Source: Candidatus Geothrix skivensis (GTDB taxonomy: Bacteria > Acidobacteriota > Holophagae > Holophagales > Holophagaceae). From it: a stretch of 64,000 nucleotides of DNA. Below, one piece after another: positions 1 to 8,946 of this stretch (position 1 is its first letter; each line of letters begins with the position of its first letter). The position numbers were made by a program, and so were the translations under genes. The stretch covers positions 186,001 through 250,000 of the forward strand of contig JADKIO010000008.1 in the NCBI GenBank assembly GCA_016721195.1. Reading direction: 5' to 3'. Under the pieces are notes generated by a model. The model was given only the letters and a program-made list of their open reading frames with translations, was not told the DNA's origin and did not search any database.

Positions 1-1232
1 CCGCGAAGTGGAGCGAGGAGAGCTTCAAGCGGCTCATGGTGCCGGGCCTGCTCTTCGAGGACCTGGGCTTCCGCTACCTGGGACCCGTCAATGGCCACGA
101 TGTGAACGCCACCTCCAAGGCGCTCCTGGAGGCCAAGGAGAAGATGAAGGACGGGCCCGTGCTGCTGCATGTGCAGACCAAGAAGGGCTACGGCTACGAG
201 CCAGCCCTCCAGGATCCGCTGAAATGGCACGGGGTCACCGCCTTCGACGCCGAGGCCGGGGAGATCATCAAGGTCACCACCGACCCGACGAAGCCCGCCC
301 CGCCCAGCTTCACCAGCGTGTTCGGCAAGACCCTGGTGGAGCTCGCGAAGACCGACCAGAAGATCGTGGGCATCACCGCCGCCATGCTGGATGGCACGGG
401 CATGAACATCTTCCAGAAGGCCTTCCCCGACCGCTGCTTCGACGTGGGCATCGCCGAACAGCACGCGGTCACCTTCGCCGCGGGCCTCGCCGCCCAGGGC
501 ATGCGGCCCGTGGCCGCCATCTACAGCACCTTCCTGCAGCGGGGCTTCGATCAGGTGGCCCACGACGTCTGCATCCAGGACCTGCCCGTGACCTTCGCCC
601 TGGACCGCGCCGGCATCGTGGGCGCCGACGGGCCCACCCACCACGGCCTCTACGACCTGGCCTACCTGCGCTGCCTGCCCAACATCGTTCTCATGGCCCC
701 CAAGGACGAGAACGAACTCCGGCGGATGCTGATGACGGCCCTCTACTGTGGCCATCCCGCGGCCCTCCGCTACCCCCGGGGCAACGGCCTCGGCGTCCCG
801 CTCGAAGAGCCCATTACGGCCCTGCCCATCGGCAAGGGAGAACTGCTGCGGGAGGGCTCCGACCTCCTGCTCTGCGCGCTGGGTTCCATGGTGGCCCCGG
901 CGATGAAGCTCGCCGATGCCCTGGCGGCCGAGGGCCTGGCCTGCGCCGTCATCAATGCCCGTTTCCTGAAGCCCCTGGATGCCGCCCTGATCCTCGAGTG
1001 GGCCAGTCGCTGCCGGGGCGTGGTGACCCTGGAGGAAGGCTGCGCCCCCGGTGGCTTCAGTTCGGCCGTGGCCGAGTCCCTGGCGGATGCGGGCCTCCTC
1101 CGCCCCCTCCTCCGGCTGGCCATTCCTGATCACCTGGTCCACCACGGAGATCCCAAGCGCCTCCTTGAGGAAGAGGGCCTGAGCCCCCAGATCATGGAGC
1201 TCCGGGTTCGACAGTTCGCCAAGAGCCTGTAA
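1..1232 (+). CDS. dxs: 1-deoxy-D-xylulose-5-phosphate synthase, 3' part (5' end outside window)
   Basis: Thiamine-diphosphate enzyme that condenses pyruvate and glyceraldehyde-3-phosphate in the first step of the MEP isoprenoid pathway; cytoplasmic. The frame is open at the left edge (first full codon at base 3) and about 409 residues are visible. They begin in the DXS-specific stretch before GPVNGHD, include the transketolase pyrimidine-binding domain with the DVGIAEQHAVTFAAG segment carrying the catalytic Glu, and run through the C-terminal transketolase domain with LEEGCAPGGF. Only the N-terminal diphosphate-binding domain is missing, because of the window edge. Identity is secure. Confidence 0.95.
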   Translation, partial: AKWSEESFKRLMVPGLLFEDLGFRYLGPVNGHDVNATSKALLEAKEKMKDGPVLLHVQTKKGYGYEPALQDPLKWHGVTAFDAEAGEIIKVTTDPTKPAPPSFTSVFGKTLVELAKTDQKIVGITAAMLDGTGMNIFQKAFPDRCFDVGIAEQHAVTFAAGLAAQGMRPVAAIYSTFLQRGFDQVAHDVCIQDLPVTFALDRAGIVGADGPTHHGLYDLAYLRCLPNIVLMAPKDENELRRMLMTALYCGHPAALRYPRGNGLGVPLEEPITALPIGKGELLREGSDLLLCALGSMVAPAMKLADALAAEGLACAVINARFLKPLDAALILEWASRCRGVVTLEEGCAPGGFSSAVAESLADAGLLRPLLRLAIPDHLVHHGDPKRLLEEEGLSPQIMELRVRQFAKSL

Positions 1233-1312
1233 GTAACACCTTGCGAATATTCCCGGAAATTTCTAAGGTTGGTCACACACCTTTGTTGGCATGACACCTT
1301 CCTGGGGATCTC

Positions 1313-2218
1313 GTGAGGACATATCGATTCTGCGTTGCCCTGCTGAGTGTCCTGCTGGGCCTGGGCAGCAGCCACCTGGATGCCCAGGTATGGGACGCCT
1401 CCACCCAGGCCACCGGCTGGGCGCACCAGGACAAGGACGATAGCTTCACCTTCTATGACGAGGGATCCGCCACCCTGCACACCTGGTCCCGGGATGGCGG
1501 GCTGCAGCGCAGCACCCCCCTGGGCAAGCTCCCCATGGCCCCGGAGAAATGGGTTGTCGATCCCCACAACCACGCCTGGGTGGTCTACAAGCAGACGCTG
1601 GTCGAGGTGGGGCCCAACGGCAAGGTCCTGAAGAGCTTCAAGCTGGCCGCCGAAGTGGCGGATGTGGGCTGGGACGTCAAAGGCATCGTGCTGTCCTACC
1701 GGGCCCCCACCCCCTTCCTCGAGAAGCGGGACTACAAGGGCTCAGTGCTGTGGACTCACGGCGTGAAGCCGCCCTCCAGGGACGAGGACACCCCCGCGCC
1801 CGTGCACCGGCGTCCCATCCTCGTGGATGATGCGGGAAACATCCTCATGGCCAGCGGCACCTCCTTGAACCTCCAGGTCCTGAGCGGCACCACGGGTCAG
1901 AAGGTGTCCGAGATCCGGTTCTCAGCCGCGGAGGGCGATCCACCGCCAGCCCTGGAAGGCACCGCCGATGCCCGGGGGCCCATGGCCCTCTGGCCCGGCA
2001 AGGAGGTGGTCTTCGCCACCGTCAGGGCCAGCCAGGTCCCCTCCCGGTACCGCGAAGCCATGCAGGGCCTCGCCCTGGCGCGCCTGGATCTCAAGCAGCT
2101 GCGCCTGGAGTTCCTGGCGACGGGCCTGAACGAATCCCATCACCTGGTGGGCCTCCTGGATTCGGACGCGGTCTTCACCAGCCCCCGGGGCGGCCTGGTG
2201 CTGGTGAAGATCAAGTAG
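1313..2218 (+). CDS. Secreted protein of unknown function, possibly a beta-propeller
   Basis: 301 residues starting at GTG 1313. The N-terminus is a clear signal peptide ending near SSHLDAQ. The mature part is rich in Trp, Asp and Gly, with strand-like repeats such as GPNGKVLKSF and DYKGSVLW, as in PQQ- or 6-bladed-propeller periplasmic proteins, but I recognise no specific family. It follows dxs by 80 bases on the same strand, and that gap shows no terminator, so read-through is possible. The next gene is convergent. No catalytic motif is visible. Confidence 0.7.
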   Translation: MRTYRFCVALLSVLLGLGSSHLDAQVWDASTQATGWAHQDKDDSFTFYDEGSATLHTWSRDGGLQRSTPLGKLPMAPEKWVVDPHNHAWVVYKQTLVEVGPNGKVLKSFKLAAEVADVGWDVKGIVLSYRAPTPFLEKRDYKGSVLWTHGVKPPSRDEDTPAPVHRRPILVDDAGNILMASGTSLNLQVLSGTTGQKVSEIRFSAAEGDPPPALEGTADARGPMALWPGKEVVFATVRASQVPSRYREAMQGLALARLDLKQLRLEFLATGLNESHHLVGLLDSDAVFTSPRGGLVLVKIK

Positions 2219-2247
2219 GGCGGGATCGAGGGGGAGCAGGCCTGGGA

Positions 2248-3855
2248 TCACCGGGCCAGGTTCATCACCCGTTCCCGGTCCAGGTAGGGAATGGTGCGCC
2301 AGCTGTTGACCGTCGCAGGGCTCAGGGTCGGGCGGCTCAGCACGAAGTCCAGGAGCAGGTTGCGCTGGGAGGCCGGGGTAATCAGCTCGGGCATGCTCTT
2401 GAAGCCGATGGCCTCCATGTAGCCGCCACCCCCGCGAAGCCGGTAGGTGGAGATGGCCATGGAAAAGGTCTGCTCCGGCTTCACGGGCTTGCCCAGGTAG
2501 CTGAGGTTCCGCACCCGGTTGCCGGCGGGCTGCCCCAGATCCAGGGCGTAGCCGACCCCATCCACCAGGTCGAAGTTGTAGATGGGGATGTCCCGGCTGT
2601 AGAGCTCAGGCTCCCAGCTGCGGGTGTAGTGCCGCGCACTGTGCTCCAGGTACCGCTTCAGCTGCTCTCCGGTCACCCGGATCTTCGCCAGCTGGTTTTC
2701 GTAGGTCGCCAGCGCGTAGAACTGCCGGACGCTGGTGGGCCCCTTGGGGATGAAGAGCTTGGGCCCCGGCGAGGCGGCCGCCGAAAGCTGGGCCCCCGTG
2801 GCCTGACGCTGCACCTGGTGGATGAGCTGCATGAGCGGGGTGTCTTCCATGCGCGCCCAGCGGCTGTCCAGGTCCACCAGCAGGTTCGTGGCCGCCGTAT
2901 CCAGGTAGCGGTCCGTGGCCACGCGCAGCTCCGCAGTGAGGCTCAGCACCTCTGGATCACTGGCGGTCTGGTCATCGGGCTTGAGCAGCCGTGCGCTGTG
3001 GGCCACCACCCGCCAGCGGCCCTTCTCCTGGCGCAGGTCCAGGTCCAGCAGGGCCAGGGCCCGGCCGAAGCACTGGGCCTGCAGGATGGGGATGCCCTTG
3101 TGCTCGGCCTGGATCGCCTGGTGGGTGTGGCCGGTGAAGATGGCATCGAGTCCAGGCACTTGGTCCGCCAGGCGCAGGGCCGCGTTCTCATCTCCGTCCC
3201 TACCATCCACGGCGCCCAGCCCCGAGTGCAGCAGGGCGATCACCAGATCGGCCTTCTCCTTCTCCCGGAGCCGGGAGACCAGGTCCCGGGCGGTGGTGAC
3301 GATGTCCTGGAAGGTGAGCCCAGGACGGTGGCCGGGTTCCACCATCCATGACGTGCCGGGGGTGGTGAAGCCCACCAGGGCCACGCGCACCCCGGCCACC
3401 GTCATCAGGACATGGGTGGCGAAGGCGGGCTGCCCCTTGGCGTCCACGGTGTTGGCCGACAGGAAGGGGAATTGGGCCTGTTTCCCGGCCTCCCGCAGGA
3501 CGTCCAGCCCGAAGTCGAAGTCGTGGTTCCCCACCGCCATGGCCGAATAGCCCAGGGCATTCATGATGGCCACGCTGGGCTCAGGCAGGTCCTTCCGGAG
3601 GACGTTCCGCACGTAGTTCAGGGGCTCCCCCTGGAGGGTGTCCCCGCAATCCACCAGGATCGTGCTTGGATTCTGGGCCTTCTGCCGGCGGATCAAAGTT
3701 GTGATCTTTGCCCATCCCTGGTTCGCGGGCTGGAGGCTGAAGGTGTCCTGGGCCAGGACGTGACCGTGCACGTCCGTGGTGCCAAGAATCTGAATCCGGG
3801 CCTCTTGGGCCTGAAGTCCCAGGGCGATCAGCAAGATCCAGAACCAATGACGCAT
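2248..3855 (-). CDS. Periplasmic 5'-nucleotidase / 2',3'-cyclic phosphodiesterase family (UshA-like)
   Basis: Exported bimetal phosphoesterase that removes phosphate from nucleotides. The ATG at 3855 is preceded by GGGAGG and starts the signal peptide MRHWFWILLIALGLQAQ; the longer open frame upstream lacks support. The calcineurin-like metallophosphatase domain shows GTTDVHGH (Asp and His ligands), DCGDTLQGE, AVGNHDFD and FTGHTHQ. The C-terminal 5'-nucleotidase domain has NFDLVDGVGYALD and the RLRGGGGYMEAIGF region. Length (535 residues) is normal. The exact substrate cannot be told from sequence. Confidence 0.9.
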   Translation of the reverse strand: MRHWFWILLIALGLQAQEARIQILGTTDVHGHVLAQDTFSLQPANQGWAKITTLIRRQKAQNPSTILVDCGDTLQGEPLNYVRNVLRKDLPEPSVAIMNALGYSAMAVGNHDFDFGLDVLREAGKQAQFPFLSANTVDAKGQPAFATHVLMTVAGVRVALVGFTTPGTSWMVEPGHRPGLTFQDIVTTARDLVSRLREKEKADLVIALLHSGLGAVDGRDGDENAALRLADQVPGLDAIFTGHTHQAIQAEHKGIPILQAQCFGRALALLDLDLRQEKGRWRVVAHSARLLKPDDQTASDPEVLSLTAELRVATDRYLDTAATNLLVDLDSRWARMEDTPLMQLIHQVQRQATGAQLSAAASPGPKLFIPKGPTSVRQFYALATYENQLAKIRVTGEQLKRYLEHSARHYTRSWEPELYSRDIPIYNFDLVDGVGYALDLGQPAGNRVRNLSYLGKPVKPEQTFSMAISTYRLRGGGGYMEAIGFKSMPELITPASQRNLLLDFVLSRPTLSPATVNSWRTIPYLDRERVMNLAR

Positions 3856-3953
3856 GGAACCTCCCGTGTCCCCGCCAACCCAGGGTTGGATGGGGCAGGC
3901 TTCAAGGGTAAACTTTCCCTTCACCCAAGGATGCCCCCTCTTTCGGAGTCCCC

Positions 3954-4418
3954 ATGCAAGAAGTCCAGATCAAGGCCCCCAAGCACGAATTCACGCTGCT
4001 CTGCGATGACATCCGCCAGGAGATGGGCGGCAAGACCTCGCTGATGGGCCTGTACGACCATCACATCGTGGTGCCCCAGGTGCCCTTCACCCTCCCCAAG
4101 GTGTGCTTCTACACCCGCTTCTCCCGCATGGATGGCCAGTTCAAGTTCGGCTTCTCCATCGTGAGCCCCACCGGCGACCGCAAGGACGTGATCCGCGATA
4201 GCGACGTGCAGATCCCCGATGGCGCCAAGGAAGGCACTTTCAACGTCATCGCCAGCCCCTTCGAAGTGAGTGGCGAAGGCGTCTACGAGGTGATCATCGC
4301 CCTCACCAAGGGCGCCGACCGCTTCGAGTACGTCTACAAGTTCGCCATCTCCGACGCCAGCCGCCTCCAGGCCGAGTACGAGAAGGCCATGGCCGAATCC
4401 GGCCAGACCAGCAACTAG
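3954..4418 (+). CDS. Conserved hypothetical protein, probable DUF6941 family
   Basis: 154 residues with no signal peptide or membrane segment. The N-terminal LLCDDIRQEMGGKTSLMGLY stretch matches what I remember of the DUF6941 family, a small beta-rich cytoplasmic protein of unknown function. The rest has alternating strand-like segments (FKFGFSIVSPTGD, EGVYEVIIALTKG). It stands alone, divergent from the nucleotidase gene and convergent with the serine hydrolase gene, with a strong hairpin just after its stop. Function unknown. Confidence 0.75.
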   Translation: MQEVQIKAPKHEFTLLCDDIRQEMGGKTSLMGLYDHHIVVPQVPFTLPKVCFYTRFSRMDGQFKFGFSIVSPTGDRKDVIRDSDVQIPDGAKEGTFNVIASPFEVSGEGVYEVIIALTKGADRFEYVYKFAISDASRLQAEYEKAMAESGQTSN

Positions 4419-4441
4419 GCCTCGAGCCTTCGATCCGAAGT

Positions 4442-4464
4442 GCGGCGCCCCGGTGGGGCGCCGC
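4442..4464. terminator. Hairpin between convergent genes
   Basis: A perfect 10-bp GC stem (GCGGCGCCCC / GGGGCGCCGC) with a 3-base loop lies between the two convergent stop codons. The T-tract after it is weak (TGCTGTT), so intrinsic termination is likely but not certain. Its position would serve transcripts from both sides. Confidence 0.55.
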
Positions 4465-4482
4465 TGCTGTTCCGGGCGCGGC

Positions 4483-6048
4483 TCAATGCCCCGGGGCGCC
4501 GGCGGGCACAGGACTCAACAAGAGATCCTGGAAGTCGAAGCTGAAATCCGTGGACGGCGACACCGCCTCCATCCGGGCCTGGCCGACCGCGCCATCGGGT
4601 CTCAGCGAGAAGGACACATAGGCGTCCGCGTCCAGGGACCGGTCCGCCCACCGGGCCACGAAGGTGTCGTACTGCCAGTGCTCCAGCCTCCCCGTCAGGG
4701 CCGGCGTGTGGGAGAAGCGGATGGCGAGCCGGCCCTCCTGCACCTCGATGAGGATGTCTCCGTACCAGGGATCCCGGTAGCGACCCGCATAGGCGGCCAG
4801 GGGCAGGGAGGGTGAGGACGTGGCCTTGCGCGTGGAGGCGGCCCGGGCCACGGCCTCCCTGGCCTTGTCACGCTGCTGCTTCTGGACTTCCAGGTAGGCG
4901 GCCACCCAATCCTTGGGCGGCGCCCCTAGGTAGTGATCCAGGACCGTCCTGGTGATGGCCTGGAAGGCCGCGCCGGACTCCTGGTTGGTGAGGACGATGA
5001 CGCCGAGGTTCAGCTTGGGCAGCATCGTGACCTCGGAAACCATGCCCTGCAGCCCTCCGGTATGAGAGACCTTCAGTTGGCCCCGGTAGTCCGTGACCCC
5101 CAGCCCCATGGCATAGGCCCCGAACTGGGCCCTCGCCTCCGCGATCGGCGCGGGCGGTTCGCCGAGGGGCAGCAGGGTCAGGGGGGTCATGAGGATCTTG
5201 ACCTGTTCCTCGCCCAGGAGCCGCCGACCATTCCCGAGGTCGCCCTTCGCCAGAAGGGCCAGCACCCACGCCGACAGCTCCTCGGCGGAGGAAACGATGC
5301 CCCCGGCCGGGGCGTTGTTGTCGAAGGGCGCGTGGTCCAGGGCCTTGAGCGCGTCCCCCACCAGGGCATGCGGCGCGATCACATCATCGCCGGGGCGCAG
5401 GTCCCTGATGCTGGTCCTGCTGGTGCGCATGCCCAGGGGCGCAAAGAAGCGCTCCCGGATGAAGGTCGCCCAGGACTTGCCCGATGCCTCGCGGATGACG
5501 GCCCCCGCGACGGTGTAGAGGATGTTGTCGTAGGCGTACTCGCTGCGGAAGCTGGTGGCGAGGGGCACGAAGCGCAGCCGGTGGAGGATGTCGGCCTCGC
5601 TCAGGTCCGTGGCCGGGAAGAACATCAGGTCCCCGGCGCCGAGCCCCAGCCCGCTGCGGTGGCAGAGGAGGTCCCGGATGCGCATTTCGCGGGTCACATA
5701 GGCATCGCTCATCTGGAAACCCGGGAGGCGATCCACCACGCGATCGTCCCAGGCAAGCCTGCCCTCCTCCACGAGCATGGCCAGGGCGGCGGCGGTGAAG
5801 ACCTTGGTGTTGGAGGCGATGCCGAACAGCGTGCGGGGCGTCACCGGGGCTGGATCACCCAGCCTGCGGATGCCGTAGCCCTTGGCCACCACCACCTTGC
5901 CGTCCTTCACCACCGCCACGGCCACGCCCGGGACGTTGAAGGCCTTCCGGGCCCTCGCCACCGCTTCATCAAGGTAGGCCTGCGCCAGGAGTGGCGTGGC
6001 CAGGACCAGTGGCAGAACCCGGCGCGTCCAGCAGGACTTGGGAAGCAT
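4483..6048 (-). CDS. Exported serine hydrolase, class C beta-lactamase fold, with DUF3471-like tail
   Basis: 521 residues. The start has AAGGGGG upstream and the signal peptide ends near LLAQA. The catalytic serine motif SNTK is at residues 79-82, the tyrosine motif YDN at 173-175 and the third motif HTG at 329-331, the usual triad of penicillin-binding-protein-like esterases and D-aminopeptidases. Residues from about 415 form a small beta domain (AYAGRYRDPWYGD) like the DUF3471 tail found in this family. Substrate unknown; such proteins are usually esterases or peptidases and not resistance enzymes. Confidence 0.88.
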   Translation of the reverse strand: MLPKSCWTRRVLPLVLATPLLAQAYLDEAVARARKAFNVPGVAVAVVKDGKVVVAKGYGIRRLGDPAPVTPRTLFGIASNTKVFTAAALAMLVEEGRLAWDDRVVDRLPGFQMSDAYVTREMRIRDLLCHRSGLGLGAGDLMFFPATDLSEADILHRLRFVPLATSFRSEYAYDNILYTVAGAVIREASGKSWATFIRERFFAPLGMRTSRTSIRDLRPGDDVIAPHALVGDALKALDHAPFDNNAPAGGIVSSAEELSAWVLALLAKGDLGNGRRLLGEEQVKILMTPLTLLPLGEPPAPIAEARAQFGAYAMGLGVTDYRGQLKVSHTGGLQGMVSEVTMLPKLNLGVIVLTNQESGAAFQAITRTVLDHYLGAPPKDWVAAYLEVQKQQRDKAREAVARAASTRKATSSPSLPLAAYAGRYRDPWYGDILIEVQEGRLAIRFSHTPALTGRLEHWQYDTFVARWADRSLDADAYVSFSLRPDGAVGQARMEAVSPSTDFSFDFQDLLLSPVPAGAPGH

Positions 6049-6148
6049 GGAAACCCCCTTCGAGACAGCGAGGGTACCCCTGATGGGTCCTTCCTCACAA
6101 CGAGGCGTCCCGGATCATCCCGCCACCTGGGGCGGCTATCCTGGAGGC

Positions 6149-7150
6149 ATGTCCGACCGCTACGCCAAGCAACGCATTTTTTTGGGCCGCGAGGCCGATG
6201 AGGCCTTGCGCACGAAGCGGGTGGCGGTGCTGGGCCTGGGGGCCACGGGTTCGGTCATTGCGCCCTGGCTGGCCCGGGCCGGCGTGGGGCACCTCACACT
6301 GATCGACCGCGACCTGGTGGAGCTGTCAAACCTCCAGCGCCAGCTGCTCTACGACGAATCCGATCTGGGCCGCCCCAAGGCCGCAGTCGCCGCGAAGCGG
6401 TTGTCCGACTCCAATTCGAGCATCGAATTGGAGCCAGTGGTGGCCGACCTCACCAGCGGCAACGCCCGGGAGCTGCTCTCTGGCTTCGACCTCATCTGCG
6501 ACGGCACCGACAACTTCGAGGCCCGCTTCCTCATCAACGACGTGGCCATCCTCACGGGCACCCCCTGGATCTACGCCGGGGCCATCGGCGGCGAAGGGGT
6601 CGTCTGGCCCCTGCACCCGCCCAGCACCCCGTGCCTGCGCTGCCTCATCGAGGAGCCCCCGGCGGGCGGCGACGTGGACACCTGCGACAGTGCCGGCGTC
6701 CTGGGCCCCACCGTGGGTGTCATCGGCAGCTGGGCGGCCCTGGAGGCCCTCAAGGTGCTCACCGGCAAGGTGCCCCACGCCGACCTGGTGCGCTTCGACT
6801 TCTGGCAGGACGAGCGGCAGTTCCTGAAGCCACCTAAATCCCGCTGCCGCTTCTGCACGGACAAGGTCACCGAATTCCTGGATGCCCGCTGGACCCTCAA
6901 GGCCAGCGCCCTTTGCGGACTGGAAGGCGTGCAGATCCGCGTGAACCCGCCCGGCAGGCTCGACCTGGCGGCCCTGAAGACCCGCCTGGAAACCCGCACC
7001 CGCGGTCCCTGGAAACAGGCCGGGATGATGCTCAAGGGCCGCGAAGGCGCTGACGAGATCACCCTTTTCGCCGATGGCCGCGCCCTCATCCACGGCCCCA
7101 TGACCCCCGAGCGAGCGCGCAGCTGGTACACCGAGGTGGTGGGGTGCTGA
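6149..7150 (+). CDS. ThiF/MoeB/HesA-family E1-like adenylyltransferase
   Basis: Activates the C-terminal glycine of a ubiquitin-like sulfur carrier (ThiS or MoaD type) by adenylation; cytoplasmic. The ATG at 6149 has CTGGAGGC upstream. The Rossmann motif GLGATG, IDRDLVELSNLQRQ and CDGTDNFEARFLIND are all present. The Cys of the CDSAGVLGP loop and two CxxC pairs (CLRC, CRFC) that would hold the structural zinc are intact. No rhodanese domain; the last 90 residues are a less conserved tail. No carrier gene is adjacent, so thiamine versus molybdopterin use is open, though moaA occurs 36 kb downstream. Confidence 0.85.
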   Translation: MSDRYAKQRIFLGREADEALRTKRVAVLGLGATGSVIAPWLARAGVGHLTLIDRDLVELSNLQRQLLYDESDLGRPKAAVAAKRLSDSNSSIELEPVVADLTSGNARELLSGFDLICDGTDNFEARFLINDVAILTGTPWIYAGAIGGEGVVWPLHPPSTPCLRCLIEEPPAGGDVDTCDSAGVLGPTVGVIGSWAALEALKVLTGKVPHADLVRFDFWQDERQFLKPPKSRCRFCTDKVTEFLDARWTLKASALCGLEGVQIRVNPPGRLDLAALKTRLETRTRGPWKQAGMMLKGREGADEITLFADGRALIHGPMTPERARSWYTEVVGC

Positions 7151-7155
7151 GTCCC

Positions 7156-7755
7156 ATGCTGAAAGTCCTTCTCGCCTCAAGGAACGCCGGCAAGCTCCGC
7201 GAGTTCGCGGAGCTGCTACCGGATATCCAGTTCCTGCTCTGGCCAGCGAACGCCCCTGAGCTGCCGGAGACCGGCGCTTTTTTTCTGGACAATGCCCTGC
7301 AGAAGGCCGAGGGGGCCCGCCTCTGGTGGCGGCAGCACGGCACCGAGCCCGTGGACGGGGTCCTGACCGATGATTCCGGACTTTGCGTGGAGGCCCTCTG
7401 GGGCGGCCCCGGCGTGCTGAGCGCCCGCTTCGCTCCGGAGCTTGTCTCCTACCGCGACAAGAACCGGCGCCTGCTGGGCCTGCTGCCCGAGGGCGCCGAC
7501 CGGAGGGCCCGGTTCGTGTGCGTCCTGGCCTACCTGCCCATGGAAGGACCCGCCATCACCGTCAGCGGTGCCGTGGAGGGCTCCCTGGCCTTCGAGCATC
7601 GGGGCGAGGGCGGCTTCGGCTACGACCCCATCTTCATCCCCGAGGGCCACGACCGGACCTTCGGTGAGTTGCCCGCCGACCTCAAGCACACCCTCAGCCA
7701 CCGCTCCCGGGCCTGTGCGGCCCTGCGGCGGGGGCTGGCCGCCCACCAGGGCTAG
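7156..7755 (+). CDS. rdgB: Non-canonical purine NTP pyrophosphatase, RdgB/HAM1 family
   Basis: Hydrolyses dITP, dXTP and XTP to monophosphates and so keeps deaminated purines out of nucleic acid. Starts LKVLLASRNAGKLREF, with TDDSGLCVEAL, the GEGGFGYDPIF substrate loop and the SHRSRA C-terminal motif, all diagnostic. 199 residues, normal. ATG 7156 fits the family N-terminus; an in-frame GTG at 7144 overlaps the end of the upstream gene and would add four residues. The near-overlap with the ThiF-like gene suggests co-transcription. Confidence 0.93.
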   Translation: MLKVLLASRNAGKLREFAELLPDIQFLLWPANAPELPETGAFFLDNALQKAEGARLWWRQHGTEPVDGVLTDDSGLCVEALWGGPGVLSARFAPELVSYRDKNRRLLGLLPEGADRRARFVCVLAYLPMEGPAITVSGAVEGSLAFEHRGEGGFGYDPIFIPEGHDRTFGELPADLKHTLSHRSRACAALRRGLAAHQG

Positions 7756-7837
7756 GAGGGACACGCCAAAAGTCGAGGTTGAATTCGTTCCGCCCAGGCC
7801 CCTGGCCGTTGCACAATACAATCCGGAGGCAGATGTT

Positions 7838-8275
7838 ATGCGGATGGCATTGCTGGGAACCTGCTTGGCCTTCACCCTGGGCCTCTTCCCTTCGGGGTCC
7901 CTCATGGCCGCGCCGCCCGCGGATAGCAAGGCGTTCGCCACCCTGGCCAAGCCCGGGGCCAAGGTGCCCCTGGGCAAGGAGCACTACTTCACCTATGGCT
8001 TCACCCAGTCGCCCAAGCTCGGCAACGCGGTCATGCGGGTGGAGGTCTTCACCCTGGACGGCAAGCGGGACCGGACCTTCAGCGTGTTCGGGGATGCGGA
8101 CATGCCCTCCATGCGGGGGGCCCATAGCAGCGGCCGCAAGCCCTTTGCGCTTTCCAACAAGGGCGCCTACCTGCTGCCGGTGCAGCTGGTGATGCCGGGG
8201 GACTGGGAGATCCAGTTCACCTTCGAAAAGAACGGGGCCACCGTGCTCCGCGGCGCGTACCTGTTCGATCTCTAG
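7838..8275 (+). CDS. Small exported protein, YtkA/FixH-like fold
   Basis: 145 residues. ATG 7838 is preceded by CCGGAGGC with good spacing. A signal peptide (ends near LMAAPPA) leads into a beta-sandwich-like domain containing DADMPSMRGAH and LLPVQLVMPGDWEIQF, which resembles YtkA-like/FixH domains found beside copper or redox membrane systems. It opens a tight four-gene series with the FMN-binding-like protein and an ABC permease/ATPase pair, which suggests a joint periplasmic role. Metal binding is possible but not shown. Confidence 0.65.
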   Translation: MRMALLGTCLAFTLGLFPSGSLMAAPPADSKAFATLAKPGAKVPLGKEHYFTYGFTQSPKLGNAVMRVEVFTLDGKRDRTFSVFGDADMPSMRGAHSSGRKPFALSNKGAYLLPVQLVMPGDWEIQFTFEKNGATVLRGAYLFDL

Positions 8276-8289
8276 AAGGTGGATCCCGC

Positions 8290-8946
8290 ATGATGAGGAA
8301 TGCCAAGCACGTAGCCAGGATCTTCGGCTCGAATCGCCTCCTCGGCCTGCTGCCTTTCTGCGTCCTGGCGGCTCCCCTGCCGGCGGCCATCAGCTGTGAG
8401 CTGAACCAGCCCCCGGTGGACGTGCCCCGGCTCTTCCCGGGCTCCACCAGCCACAAGGTCGTCTACTTCTCCTTCGCCAGCCGGGGCGGCGCCCCCCTGC
8501 TCAAGAAGGTCGAGACCCGGCTGGGGGGCGTGCCCGCCCTCTATGCGCCCCTGGACGTACCCTACGTGCTCTACGAGGTCTACAAGGGCACCGAGAAGAT
8601 CGGCTACATCCACGGGGTGAACCAGAAGGGCCAGTTCGGCGTGCTGGAGGTGTTCGTCACCCTGGATCTGGAGGGGCGGATCAAGGCCTTCTACCTGCAG
8701 CGGGTGGCCGGCGCCTGGGCGAGCAAGTTCACCTCCCGCAAGTTCGGCACCCAGTTCGTCGGGCTGACCCTCAAGGATTTCGCGACCTACAACCTGCTCA
8801 CGGGCAAGGGCACGGGCAAGGTGGCCGCCATTGCCAACCCGGCTCCCGAAGCCGTCACCGATTTCTTCGGCCTCCTGCGGGCCGTGTACAAGAACCTCAT
8901 CCTCATGGATGAATTCTTCTATTCCGTCCCAAAGCCGAAGCCATGA
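8290..8946 (+). CDS. Exported protein of unknown function, weakly FMN-binding-domain-like
   Basis: 218 residues with tandem ATG codons at 8290 and 8293 and an N-terminal export signal ending near PAAISC. The segment KIGYIHGVNQKGQFGVLEV followed by TLDLEGRIKAF has the look of the FMN_bind fold of RnfG/NosR-type proteins. However, the Ser/Thr-Gly-Ala-Thr flavinylation motif is absent, so covalent flavin is not expected. The gene overlaps the ABC permease start by 4 bases (ATGA), so the two are translationally coupled. Function is inferred only from context. Confidence 0.55.
   Translation: MMRNAKHVARIFGSNRLLGLLPFCVLAAPLPAAISCELNQPPVDVPRLFPGSTSHKVVYFSFASRGGAPLLKKVETRLGGVPALYAPLDVPYVLYEVYKGTEKIGYIHGVNQKGQFGVLEVFVTLDLEGRIKAFYLQRVAGAWASKFTSRKFGTQFVGLTLKDFATYNLLTGKGTGKVAAIANPAPEAVTDFFGLLRAVYKNLILMDEFFYSVPKPKP

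Noticed and set aside
4483..6048. Considered as an antibiotic-resistance beta-lactamase
   Set aside because: SxxK, YxN and HTG with a DUF3471-like tail fit the broad esterase/peptidase group; nothing supports resistance.
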